Counted from the stretch's first letter, positions 12,554 through 22,439 are shown. The stretch: DNA of 64,000 nt from Rhynchospora pubera (GCA_028095005.1 CM051462.1:126904752-126968751), one strand, 5' to 3'. Made by a program: numbers and translations. Notes: a model not told the origin generated them from the sequence alone.

Positions 12554-12808
12554 TTAATTTTTCTCCACTTCCTTAACATCTTTATTCTTCTCCTCCTCCT
12601 TATTCTCACTAGAACTCTCATCTATTTTAACCCCCATACTAAAATCAGGGCTCCGGCCACATCCTGGAGGGAAACGACGTACAGCCGAGACGGCCCTTCT
12701 CTTCGGAGGACCGTATAATGGGATCCTTTTTGCTCCCACATTAGGTGTTCCCTCTCCCACCTTGGATGTTTCTTCCCCCATCTTATTATTATTTTGATCC
12801 TTCTCCAT
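12554..12808 (-). CDS. 84-aa MULE1 accessory ORF with SUVH-like short motif
   Basis: A single-exon frame, ATG at 12808, with a TATA-like CCTATATATATCTC about 75 bp upstream on the minus strand (12876-12889). The N-terminus is hydrophilic (MEKDQNNNKMGEE), the middle reads PPKRRAVSAVRRFPPGCGR (about residues 34-52), and the C-terminus is a charged Glu/Lys tail (SSENKEEEKNKDVKEVEK). From memory, the K-R-R-x-V-S-A-(I/V)-R-x-F-P-P-x-C-G pattern resembles a conserved motif N-terminal to the YDG domain of SUVH5/6-type H3K9 methyltransferases; the rest of such a protein is absent. It could be a captured host fragment or chance similarity. Function unknown. Confidence 0.5.
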   Translation of the reverse strand: MEKDQNNNKMGEETSKVGEGTPNVGAKRIPLYGPPKRRAVSAVRRFPPGCGRSPDFSMGVKIDESSSENKEEEKNKDVKEVEKN

Positions 12809-12899
12809 TTCTCAAATTTCTGATTTTACGCGTCTTTTGTTTGTGATTTTTTGATACGAAATAGGAGAACGAATTGAGATATATATAGGCAATTATTTA

Positions 12900-13200
12900 A
12901 CCGTTTATAAAACGCGCTAAAATAGGGGTCTGCTCAAAAAACGCGCTATAAAACGCTGCTCAAACACAGTATCACGCTGCTCAAAAAGTGGACACCACCT
13001 TTGTACGCGTTTATAAAACGCGTTGGAGGCCTCCGAACGCGTTTTATAAACGCGTACGAAGGTGGTGTCCAGGTAAAAACAGCAAAACAGACTGACAGCC
13101 TGCGAAAGTATTGAATTCCATTAACTTAGCCCTTCGTACGCGTTTATAAAACGCGCTCAAACCTTATTACGCGTTTTATAAACGCGTACGAAGGGTTGAG
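12900..13200. promoter_or_regulatory. Hairpin-rich divergent promoter region of MULE1
   Basis: Lies between the start sites of the 84-aa (-) and 107-aa (+) ORFs. It contains two strong inverted repeats: 12990-13071, arms of about 40 bp with almost no loop (GGACACCACCTT next to ACGCGTTTATAAAACGCG), and about 13130-13195, arms CCTTCGTACGCG and TTTATAAAACGCG. Single motif copies occur near 12902 and 12945. The placement suggests a shared regulatory function for both ORFs; this is inferred. Confidence 0.55.
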
Positions 13201-13201
13201 T

Positions 13202-13211
13202 CTATAAATAG
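13202..13211 (+). promoter_or_regulatory. TATA box of the 107-aa MULE1 ORF
   Basis: CTATAAATAG, a strong plant TATA match, 94 bp upstream of the ATG at 13305, followed by a C/A-rich and purine-rich leader (AGAGAAAAGAAACAGAG) typical of plant 5' leaders. Confidence 0.6.
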
Positions 13212-13304
13212 TCCTGCTTCTCCGCAAATTCACGTCGAAAATTCAGACATCAAAAACCAAAACTTTAGAGAAGTTACGCAGAGAAAAGAAACAGAGAAAA
13301 CATA

Positions 13305-13628
13305 ATGTCAACTAAACCACGTCATGTTTGTACCGGTGTGCTTCTACAAGGAGATGGAGGAATAAGTAAACGAGATATTCTTCGGCACGTCTACTTGCAC
13401 TATCCTTCCGACAAATTTTACGTGAAGGTTTTTCAACGCGACGTTTTTGTAGTGAGAGGGCCGAAATATTGGACGGATGCAGTTAAGAGGGATGGAGGAT
13501 ATAATGTCCGACGTGGAGATGGAATCGTTTGGTTGCGTTTGCAACAGGCATGTCCTCCTGGATTTGAAAATCACCCGTTAAATGGAAATGACATATATCA
13601 TTTGGACCGATTATTAGGTTTTCTATAA
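13305..13628 (+). CDS. 107-aa MULE1 accessory ORF, unknown function
   Basis: I do not recognise this protein. The frame has a good promoter context (TATA at 13202, purine-rich leader, ATG) and balanced codon use, with no low-complexity tracts. It is slightly basic (Arg/Lys/His), with FYVKVFQRDVFVVRGPKYW at about residues 37-55 and a C-terminal WLRLQQACPPGFENHPLNG region. No signal peptide or membrane segment is seen, and only two Cys, so it is not a classical zinc finger. The 3' flank has a two-copy tandem repeat of about 46 bp (13617-13707). Being inside an otherwise intact MULE, it is a candidate accessory protein comparable in position, not sequence, to mudrB or VANC. It could also be a captured host exon. 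Confidence 0.55.
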   Translation: MSTKPRHVCTGVLLQGDGGISKRDILRHVYLHYPSDKFYVKVFQRDVFVVRGPKYWTDAVKRDGGYNVRRGDGIVWLRLQQACPPGFENHPLNGNDIYHLDRLLGFL

Positions 13629-13707
13629 TTAGATGTTTTTATTATTGTGTGTTCTATAATTAGGTTTTCTATAATTATATGTTTTTATTATTGTGTGTTC
13701 TATTATT

Positions 13708-14266
13708 ATCTGTTTTCTTTTATGTTTTAGTATATGTATTAATTCGTGTTTTAGTATATGTATTAATTCGTGTAGTATATGTGCTGTAAGTTTTATTATC
13801 TAATTTATTTTAGTTTTTATTTTATCCATTTTCATTATTATTGTGAAATTCGAAATACTAATATTTATTTAAATTATATTAGACATTACAACTCAATGAA
13901 CATTATAATAAAAAACACAATACAAATTAAAAATTACAATTTATTAAAATTTTGAACCACACAATACACAACAAAAAAAATTACAAAATACATGATATTA
14001 AAATTTTGAACCACATAAAAAAAAATTGTAGAGGATCCATTGCTAAGGGTGGGAAGAGAAAACATCACCGCAACTAATAGAGAAAAGTAGGGCGACTGAT
14101 TGTCATATTGACCCCCTCTTTTTCTGAGACTTGGATGAGGATGACTGCATGTATGCAGATTCTCATCCAAGGATGTCGGCTGCGGTGTTATGGCTCGTAG
14201 ACCCAGCCCAACAAACCGTCCTCTACACGTAATAACAGATTCCACAGGAAAGTTTTTATTTTAAAG
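13708..14266. other. MULE1 right spacer, no gene seen
   Basis: AT-rich 3' flank of the 107-aa ORF, then a mixed patch (14030-14250) whose 103-codon minus-strand frame is mostly low-complexity and hydrophobic at one end. I do not support it as a gene. Confidence 0.5.
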
Positions 14267-14363
14267 TTGGTGGAATATTAATAGCCATAAGGATTGTGTG
14301 CGACTCTGTATCAGTGAATAAGTGTGCCGCATACAACCCTTATGGCTATTAGTTTCGCACCAA
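14267..14363. repeat. 97-bp imperfect hairpin inside MULE1
   Basis: The arms TTGGTGGAATATTAATAGCC and GGCTATTAGTTTCGCACCAA, plus the inner pair ATAAGGATTGTGTGCG and its near-complement, leave a loop of about 22 bases. The shape and size resemble either a very small MITE or a pre-miRNA-like foldback. No flanking duplication is evident. Confidence 0.6.
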
Positions 14364-14606
14364 CTAATATTATTTTGCATTCCACCATCTAACTCTTTTC
14401 CTCTCATTTTTTTCTTTTTTTCAGATCTTTTCTCTTTTTTTTTTTTTGATTTTGGACGACAGAAGGATGGGTATTTATATGGAAATTAGATCTCTCCAAC
14501 GCGTTTTATAAAAGGGTAAGAACGCTTCTTACGCGTTTTATAAACGCGTAAAATCAGAAAATAACGCGCAAACTCAGAAACTTTCGCCGCAATCACTGCA
14601 GCGTTT

Positions 14607-14781
14607 AGCGCGTTTTATAAACGCGTTTTAAGGCCTGTAACGCGTTTATAAAACGCGTTCGAGAGGAGAGAGAGAGGCGCGGTTTATAAACGCGTTGGAA
14701 CTTTCTTCTTATTAAAAAAAAATAAATAATTCTTTGTATTAAATTTTTTGGTGTCTGAATTTTTATATTAAATAATTTCGG
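14607..14781 (-). repeat. MULE1 right terminal inverted repeat
   Basis: About 175 bp, inverse of 7961-8136 with roughly three differences (one in a T-run). It ends AATAATTTCGG directly before the second target copy ACGAATCTC. Confidence 0.9.
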
Positions 14782-14790
14782 ACGAATCTC

Positions 14791-15425
14791 TCTTGACTTC
14801 TTCCTTTTGATATCGGTTGTAAAGGGTTGACAAGAGATAAAATGAGGAAGTGAAGTAGGTGAAATGACCAAGGAGAACCGTCTAAGAATTGGGATTAATA
14901 TTTATGGGGCGATACAAACAATGTGGTACTAAAATAAATTTTGCTTTGGATGATCATAGTGAATGATTATTAGTCACAAGAAGTATTTGACATATGGGCT
15001 CCACAAGTCACTCTAACATTTACTGATGGACCTGAGTTATGCAATTTTATACAAAAATCACTTTTATGGAACTAGAAGTATTCTTTCTTCTAAAACCGAC
15101 AATCATTGAAATAGAAAACATAAAATGACAAAAAATTTTAATCAAACATGGTTACATTAATACAAAGCCAAATTGTTTAACGGAGAACTTGCTAAAATTT
15201 AATTTGAGCTTTCTAAAATTCGTCTATAATTGTACAAAATAGTAATAATAAAATAGATAAATTAATTCCAAAAATAATTTAGATAATCCAACAAATGTAA
15301 TGTAACATTCAATAGTCGGATTCAAAATTATAAATTACATAATATTAAATTAATGGAATGTAATAAATCCCAACTCGGTATAATAAAACTCGTATAGTTT
15401 TTTGGGGTTAAGTGCACCCTAAAAG
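14791..15425. other. Intergenic, no gene seen
   Basis: Sequence to the right of the MULE1 insertion, AT-rich, with no coding frame or repeat I can name. It continues the pre-insertion sequence left of 7952. Confidence 0.5.
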
Positions 15426-15897
15426 TAGTGATAGTTCAAAAATTCTTGGTCCTTGGCCCGTCTTTTGGAAGACCGTCTTAAAATCCGGACCGGACCGGTC
15501 CTTCGAAGGGCTTTTCGATGGACAAGGATCTAGAAGGGCCGGATATTGAAAGGGCCGGGTCTAATTTTTTTCAAAGACGGATGTTGAAGGGTCGGGTTTT
15601 GAAGGGTCGGATCTGACCTAATCGTTCAATAGTAGTGACTATTTGATCATGATGGGACGATAGAGATTAAAAAACTATTAAAAAAATTAAATATTGGTAT
15701 TATTTTATAAGGACTAGAAGGGCCAAGGACTTATAATGGCCAGATTTTCAAAAGGCCGGTCTCGTGTTTCAAAAAACAAACCCGTCTAACCCGTCCCATC
15801 TCAACCCTTTTTCTTAATCCGGTCCGATCCGGCCCTTCTATCAAACCCGTCAAGTCCGGTCCTTTGAAATCCGGCCCGGCCCTTTTGCCTTTCACTA
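15426..15897. mobile_element. Non-autonomous hAT element, 472 bp, 8-bp target duplication
   Basis: Flanked by perfect 8-bp copies CCTAAAAG (15418-15425 and 15898-15905). The ends are TAGTGATAG and CTTTCACTA. The interior is packed with short GGTCC, CCGGCC and GAAGGGCCGG words in both orientations, the subterminal style of hAT elements. No transposase. Confidence 0.75.
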
Positions 15898-16720
15898 CCT
15901 AAAAGAACGTCTAAATATTTGGTGCAAAAATAAAGTCGAGCTCCTATTTCCCCTTGCATTTGTAGATAGGCACAATATACTTTGAATTCTTTATATCATC
16001 AGCTTCAGCTATTTGCCAAATTACCTTATTTATAAGAGTTCCGAAAGAAATCATTTTTTTCTGATAAATAAAAATATAGCTCTAATGAAGTTCCGTATTT
16101 TTATAACGCGTTGTTAGTTGTTAGGCACCACAAAACAACAAAAAAGTATGGCTAAAAGTTTTCATTATTTTTAAAATGCTAAAAGGAATTAGATTATGTA
16201 AATAAAACCCATGCGAAATGTGAGACGTGTCCTTTTCCAAAAAGGAAAAGACAAAAATGAAACGTGAAAAGAAGATGGTCTCTTTTGACCTCGATATAGT
16301 TACATATAGCGACCAGTTGTCCTTTGACGTTACCTTTACTTGCAAAATCGAACCAATATAGATCTCAGCTATTAATTTGTTTGTCCTGCATGAATTCTCC
16401 CAGTTGTTTAAATTATAAAACAAATTGTGAAACAATATTATCTATCATCTCTTCACGGGTTTTTTTTGGTCATCCTGTTTGTGTTTGTTCATTTTATTAA
16501 TTTATATGTCCAATTTATTTATTTATGTTTTCACTTTATTCAATTATAAATTAAATTTTTTTTACTGTTGTTCAATTTTTTAGATGTATATTCAAATTGT
16601 TTTTATAATTTATTTATATGTGTTCATTTGATTATTTAAATGTTTATATGTTCATTTTATTTAAGCAAGGACAAAACTGCACGTTGCAATTATCGTTTCT
16701 GCATTACTGCTGCATATTTC
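15898..16720. other. Intergenic, no gene seen
   Basis: AT-rich, with loosely repeated TTTATTTATATGTTCA words at 16480-16665. No coding frame. This is the distal upstream region of the reticulon-like gene before MULE2 inserted. Confidence 0.45.
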
Positions 16721-16726
16721 AATATA

Positions 16727-16802
16727 TGGGCCTCATTCCAATCAGGAGCTCGAAGAGAACATGGGCTTTGGTTAGTCGAGTTTTGCCCATTTTACATGGG
16801 CT
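16727..16802 (+). promoter_or_regulatory. Three Site II (TGGGCY) motifs, displaced upstream promoter of the reticulon-like gene
   Basis: TGGGCC at 16727, TGGGCT at 16762 and TGGGCT at 16797, spaced 35 bp apart. TGGGCY (Site II) clusters are typical of promoters of constitutively or meristem-expressed plant genes. Removing MULE2 (16906-23829) would place them about 265 to 190 bp upstream of the reticulon-like ATG, an expected promoter distance. The assignment is inferred from this geometry. Confidence 0.5.
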
Positions 16803-16905
16803 TTTAGACCCGCTTTCATTTTTTTCCCCTTTATTTTCCCTCTCATTCATAATTTTATTCGTAATTTTCTGACCTTTTCTTTCGTCGACAAATAAACCAA
16901 ATTAA

Positions 16906-17091
16906 CCGAAATTAATTAATATAAAAATTTGGATAGAAAAATTTTAATATACAGAATTATTATTTTTTTTAATAAGAAGAAAGTTCCAACGCGTTTTAGA
17001 AGAGGGTTTAGCAATTCCTCTTCGTACGCGTTTATAAAACGCGCTCCAGGGCTACGAACGCGTTTTATAAACGCGTACGAAGGAGAGATGC
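16906..17091 (+). repeat. MULE2 left terminal inverted repeat with hairpin
   Basis: Contains a perfect 24-bp-arm hairpin (17021-17044 against 17060-17083) built from the ACGCG-TTTATAAAA-CGCG motif with a 15-base spacer CTCCAGGGCTACGAA. A second hairpin follows at about 17121-17183. Confidence 0.85.
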
Positions 17092-17290
17092 TGTCCACTT
17101 TCCTCTCGTTTGTCAGAGCTTTGTACGCGTTTATAAAACGCGTTCAAAGCCCTGGAGCGCATTTTATAAACGCGTTCGAAGGTGTATTACTTAATTTTTT
17201 TAAAAAAAAGTACAAGCATGCTCTGATAAAGACTGCAAAAGACATGACAAGATTTGATTTTACAATGTCATCTTTGAACTACTGAAATTA

Positions 17291-17298
17291 TTTATAAA
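17291..17298 (+). promoter_or_regulatory. Putative TATA box of the MULE2 zinc-finger gene
   Basis: TTATAAAA about 70 bp upstream of the ATG at 17366 and just inside the subterminal hairpins. Confidence 0.5.
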
Positions 17299-17365
17299 AG
17301 CAGCCATTGTTGAATTAGAATGCACAAACACCCACTACCTCCTTCTTGTTAAAACCTTCAGTACA

Positions 17366-18346
17366 ATGGACAAAGGAAATAACTCTAACTCAAATAATGA
17401 TGTTCCAAACTATCGAAGAGCAACCCGCATTGAGTATTGGCCAACTTTCTACCATTACCCTGCCAATAGAAATCAACCAGAAAACGGAGAATACGAGGCA
17501 ATTTGCCGCTCTTGTTATCGCACTTTGAAGGCAATTTGCCGCTCTTGTTATCGCACTTTGAAATACAACATCCATGAAGACACGACTGAAGAGGGAGACG
17601 TGCTCGAGTTAAAAATACACTACCAATAGCACATTAATGGTGGGCCAGAAAGGGAACAGAAGGAGTACCAGGAGCGGCGATGGCGGGAACACGAAAAGAA
17701 TCTGAACCGAGAAAGGCGATATGACTGGTACAAAAAATATTACACAGAACCTCAACCCATTCCCCAACAACAACCGAAACCCTACCTCTCGTGTGAACCA
17801 ACTCACTGGACCGTTTACGAGAAAATATACAACTTTAGTGGAGACCACACAGTGACATGTACAAGGTGTGCTCAAGTTTTCAATTACAAAGAAAATATAT
17901 TGCGTAACCACTACCATGAGCACAAACGTCACGACGAGAATGAACAAAGAGCTCGGGACATAGAGACGCAGAGGATTATTAAAGAAAGAAATGAAGAAAT
18001 GGATCGTAAACAAAAAATTAGGGAAGAAGAGGCAAGGAAACAAAGGCTCAAAAAATCTGAGCAAAAATTGAGAGAAATGAATAAGAGAGATGAACTTCGA
18101 CAAATTGCGGCAAGCCGAATGGCAGAGATAGAAAAAGAAGAAACCGAAGCGGCTTTTTGGAACGAAGCCGCTCAATTCGTTGACGACAGTGTTCCGAGTA
18201 ATCAACAAGAAGATGATGCTGCTTTTTGGAACGAAGTCGCTCAGTTCGTTGACAACACTGGTGCGAGTAATCAACAAGAAGATGATGCTGCTTTTTTATT
18301 TTCCTTTATTTTTTGTAGTGCTTTGCACTATAAGTTGTGGTTTTAA
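17366..18346 (+). pseudogene. MULE2 zinc-finger/coiled-coil ORF with one in-frame stop
   Basis: One frame runs from ATG 17366 to TAA 18344-18346, broken by a TAG at 17627-17629 (HYQ-stop-HIN), so the product would be 87 aa, or 326 codons plus the stop if read through. The N-terminal part carries an 11-aa unit AICRSCYRTLK twice, from a 33-bp tandem duplication (17498-17530, 17531-17563). Beyond the stop come a basic Arg/Glu/Gln stretch, a C2H2-like finger (CTRC...NHYHEH, near 17857-17920), a long charged coiled coil (about 17925-18140) and two copies of a 23-aa acidic repeat with AAFWNE (69-bp unit). No known family recognised; the finger recalls BED or transposon-encoded DNA-binding proteins. 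The stop may be recent decay. Confidence 0.6.
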
Positions 18347-18668
18347 TGTGTTGACGTTCAATGGATAAAAGTTGTTGTTTGGAGTATTTCATTTATTGGC
18401 GTTTCAATACATAAACGTTTATGTTTCAAGTAGTGCTTTGCACTCTGAAATTCCAAGTCATAATAATACACAAGTCCATCATCACAAGTCATAATAAGCA
18501 ATCTAATAAATACACAAGTCAATCACAAGTCATAAACGAAAAATAGTCAATCATCATCAGTAATACACAAGTCAATCACAAGTCCATAAACGAAAAATAA
18601 ACAATCTGTCCATCAGGAGTCAAAAACATGTCAGAAGTCCATAAACAAAAAAGAACTGTCAATCATAA
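18347..18668. other. Intergenic between convergent MULE2 genes
   Basis: AT-rich shared 3' region containing many scattered copies of CACAAGTCAT and CATAAACG words (18460-18640). No gene. Confidence 0.5.
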
Positions 18669-21600
18669 CTAACGCCGCCGCCTCCTCCTAGGTCCTGAAG
18701 GTGAAAATCTGTCAATCACCCTCACCGCACGCCTATCTCGTCTAGCTGGGGCAGTAACGTCTCCTGAGTCAGTGGAGTCCGTATCCCCATCGTCATCCTC
18801 CTGGCGGTCCTCCTGCTGGTCCTGCTGAGCCTCCTGCTGTATGGGCCCAAACTCAACAGGCTGCCCAGCCTCCTGAGGAGTCGCTATAGGGACATAATCA
18901 CCCCCTTCATCTCCGGCCGTCCGTAGCAATGTGCTGAACGAGTTTGTCCCTCCTATACTACCCAACGGAGTGCCAAATGATGGAATAGAAGAAGGCGTAG
19001 GCACTGACGGAACAGTAAATGCAGGAAAAGAGGAAGGCATACCAAATGGTGCAAAGGAGTACGATGGAGGATCCTGAGGCTGGAAAATGCCAGTGGGATC
19101 CTGAGAAATGCCAGCAAACTGTGAGGTCGATGCTGATGCACTATGCATGGATGGAGTAGGACCTGAGGCTGGAAACTGAGTAGGAAAGAACGTGCGTGGT
19201 CCTAAAATATCATCTAATCGCCCGGTATTCAGTCGACCATCCTATAATATTAAAAAAAACAATGTCAATATAAATAAATTAGTATCTAAAATTGAAACTT
19301 GCATATGAACGAATACTAACCGCATGCATCAGATCCTCCGCCTGAAGGTCTGTGGGTACAGTCGGACGTGAAGAAGAAGACTCTTCCGCAGAATCTGGTA
19401 TGTCCTCAATATTTGTTGGAAGTCCTCGCTGCTCCAACAAATCCTCCAACCTGTAATTTATAAATTATTGAATTTAAAATGCAAAAACGCAATAAAAAAA
19501 TTAAATTATTTAAAATTACCTCAAAGGGATGGAAGCATCATGCAACTGCGAACGACAGTTGGCGAAAATTGCCTTTCCCACCCTTCTGCACCCCTTCTTC
19601 ACAACCAGTCCCAATGCATGAAGTGCATTCTTCAGCACAGAGTTGCCCTGCAATTTACGAGAATAATGGCATATTGCACAATTCCATTTACCAATCATAC
19701 ATTACATATTTAAAAAATTAAGATGTACCGTATTGCGAAGTCTGGATCCCATGTTTGTGTACTGCCTCTGAGCAAGAGGCAGCTGCTGAGTGCGCTAGAG
19801 ACGTGCCTCGGCATCCTCTCGTGGCGTGGGTCTCTCGGAGGCACCGTATCGCCAAAACCATCGGAAGTACCGCAACGTATCAGTAGCGCTCCAGGATCGA
19901 GTCTCGAGCTGGCGTGCCTGTAATGCCTCGTCAGTCCACTCTGCATGTGCACCCGCAAAAATGGTAGCAAAATATGGGCGATCTCGATAGGTACCGTGCT
20001 GGAAACCCAGCAGATTCTGTGTCACGTCCCAACTCTGTTAAAATAAACTCGTTAGTTCTTTACTCTAATTAAATTGAATTTGATCATATGATAAATTGGA
20101 AAAATATAGCAAACGTACCACAGGTAGTGGAGGAGGAGTAATCTGGTACAGTCCAAACTGATGCCTACAACGGTCGGGGTAGTAGTAGGCAACAATGTGG
20201 TAGAAAATGAGCGGCAACCGAACATGCTCCGCTATGGAACCCTCCTGTGCTACTCGTGGCATAACAGCCCTGTCGAGTACGTACGGAAACCAGTTGACGT
20301 CTTCAACGTTCAACACGGCTAGGTAGTCCCGTGCGTTCTCCACTGCCCCGCGGTGCTGGCTCCGTGAGAAAGACCGAGCTTCGCCCCATTTCCTGAAAAT
20401 GGCACACATGAATCTAGGATTGATGTGTTGTAATTTGCATAAAATTCTTGAAAAATTATTATAAGTTATTATCTGCCAAACGGCACACATGAATCTAGGT
20501 TAGGTTGTCCTAATCCACCGATAGGAGCAACCTCTGGGCGACAAACAGGGAGGTATGACCATGCCCAAAACAATAGTAGCATCCAAGGTCCCGTCACAAC
20601 CTTGAAACGCATGGAGGCACGGTCCAGAGCACGATATAGACAAGCAAGCGTGGCACCTCCCCAATTGAAGTCCGGAACTTTATTCAATTTGCCCTGCATT
20701 TAAATTAAACAACGCATTCAAACTCAATTCGAGAACATTGAAAACAATAATAACCATGCAAACAATTTTGCTATAATAATTGTGCTATAATAATATTAGT
20801 CTTGCTATAAAATTTATATTTTTTTTAAATAACAAAATTAAATTGCTGGTTAATTGTGCTATATTTTTTTAAATAACAAAATTAAATTGCTGGTTAATTG
20901 TGCTCTATTTTTTTTAAATAACAAAATTAAATTGCTAGTTAATTGTGCTATATTTTTTTTAAATAACAAAATTAAATTGCTGGTAAACAAATAAAAAAAT
21001 TATTTAAGTTAAGAAAATTATACCGATACGAGCTCCAAATAGTATGCTGGGACGGAATTCTGAGAAATATCTGGAAACATCAACGTCCCAAATAGCTCTA
21101 GAGCAACTGCACGCGTGTATCGGTCTAACTCCTCATCAGTAGCACCTGCCTGTGGCGCCACCCCGCAATTTTGTCGCAACCATTTCAACTTGATGTTGTT
21201 GCCCACAACATCGCCCCTGCAGTGTACAAATTTAAAATAATAAATACAAGTAAGCAATGCATATACTGAATAGCAAAAATCAATATTGCACTTTATTTTT
21301 TTCACTTAATCCCTGCTACTCCTTTCTCTGTGCCAGTCTCCCAAATCTTCATGAGGATAAAGATTTGCACGAATCTTTTCCTCCCAGGGCCCTCTCGTAT
21401 TCGACCTAACTGGAATGCCCGTCGAGCGCAAACCATATAAGAAGGCAACATCCTGGTAACAATTACAAAATACGTTAAATTCGTGTCATGTTAATATTGC
21501 AATTCGTGTCATGTTAATATTATGAAAATTAATATTCAAATTTGAATTTTAAATATAAAGTTTAAATAAATGTGACATTAAATTCGTGTCATGTTAAGTC

Positions 21601-22439
21601 AAAATTTTATGTTACAATTAATTGTGAAAATTAATACGAAAATTATATTAAAAAAATTTAATATCAAGTTTAAATAAATTACCTGTAAAGTAACGGTCAT
21701 CTCTCCAACGGAAAAATGAAAAGTATGCGTCTCCGGACGCCAAAACTCGACCATTGCCTTCAGTAATGGCATGTCGACGTTGACATGCTTCACCTTCATA
21801 ATGTGACTGAGCCCCAGTTTAATCAGCCTACCCTCAATCCGATCGTCCACCTTAATCGTTCGCTTGTGCGATCTCATCTCCAAATGTGTTTCACGCTGCA
21901 TTAACACAAAACATAACCCGTTGTATTAAAAATACAATTTATAATACAATTTATAAGCATTTACAAGCATTTAAAATAAATACAATTTATTAGATTGACA
22001 ATTAATTTGTTAATCTAAAAATTTACAATAAACCTCATTTTCAACTAATTTGTTAATACAATTTATAATAACCATTTACAATAAACCTCATTTTCAATTA
22101 ATTTGTTAATACAATTTATAATAACCATTTAATACAATTTATAAGTCTATTAAGAAATCTAAATTATTAAAGCAAAAGAATCTAAACTAACATAAAACAA
22201 TCTATTACCTCCTCAAAAGACAAACCAACGAGATGCTCGTTATCCGTAACAAACAAAACCTGTTGGTTTTCTACGTTGGCCGGTTGCACAGGTGGATTGA
22301 CATTTTGGGCGCTGGGACGGGCTGCGCGATGCCTACGTCTTTTTGGGCGAGGCTGGGTGGAGGGTGCTTCGGTGGGGGGTGCTTCGGTGGGAGGTGGTGA
22401 AGTACCAGAAGGACTAGCCTCATCTTCTGCTGAACTCAT
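18669..22439 (-). pseudogene. Plant mobile domain (PMD, MAIN/MAIL-like) gene in MULE2, two lesions
   Basis: Ten exons can be read: 22439-22209, 21895-21683, 21452-21306, 21216-21024, 20693-20482, 20392-20119, 20034-19729, 19647-19520, 19450-19321, 19241-18669. Nearly all junctions are GT-AG and in phase (exon 5 uses a weak GTTTGG donor). The product begins MSSAEDEASPSG with a Pro-rich basic head, then shows PMD hallmarks: FWRPETHTFHF, GEMTVTLQDVAFLYGLRSTG, NNIKLKWLRQNCG, FNWGGATLACLYRALDRAS, KWGEARSFSRSQ; the tail is acidic/Pro-rich and ends RRRRRR. PMD proteins of plants (MAIN, MAIL1) act in gene expression and transposon silencing, and PMD also occurs inside transposons. Lesions: TAA at 21306-21308 just before the exon 3 donor, with exon 4 out of phase, and TAG at 19795-19797 in exon 7. 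The family call is firm; exon edges are hand-made. Confidence 0.8.
20818..20990. repeat. Tandem repeat in PMD intron 4
   Basis: About 3.5 copies of a unit of about 46-50 bp containing AAATAACAAAATTAAATTGC and GGTTAATTGTGCTATA. Confidence 0.75.

Larger units (their letters stand above)
7961..14781 (+). mobile_element. MULE1: near-complete Mutator-like element with transposase and two accessory ORFs
   Basis: The element is bounded by a perfect 9-bp target duplication, ACGAATCTC (7952-7960 and 14782-14790). It starts CCGAAATTATTTAATAT and ends with the exact inverse. The terminal inverted repeats (7961-8136 and 14607-14781) differ by only about three changes, so insertion is recent. Contents in order: transposase (8427-11481, +), a direct array of the TTATAAAACGCG motif (11690-11997), an 84-aa ORF (12554-12808, -), a hairpin-rich divergent promoter region, a 107-aa ORF (13305-13628, +), and a 97-bp hairpin (14267-14363). 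The 9-bp duplication, long TIRs and DDE/SWIM transposase together identify a Mutator-like element. I see no lesion in the transposase, so it may be autonomous. Confidence 0.93.

Noticed and set aside
13934..14245. 103-codon minus-strand ORF in MULE1
   Set aside because: Low-complexity hydrophobic end, no promoter signal, no recognised motif; left as unsupported.
17609..18277. 222-codon minus-strand frame opposite the MULE2 zinc-finger ORF
   Set aside because: Antisense shadow of the coding strand; hydrophobic because it complements a Lys/Glu-rich coiled coil.
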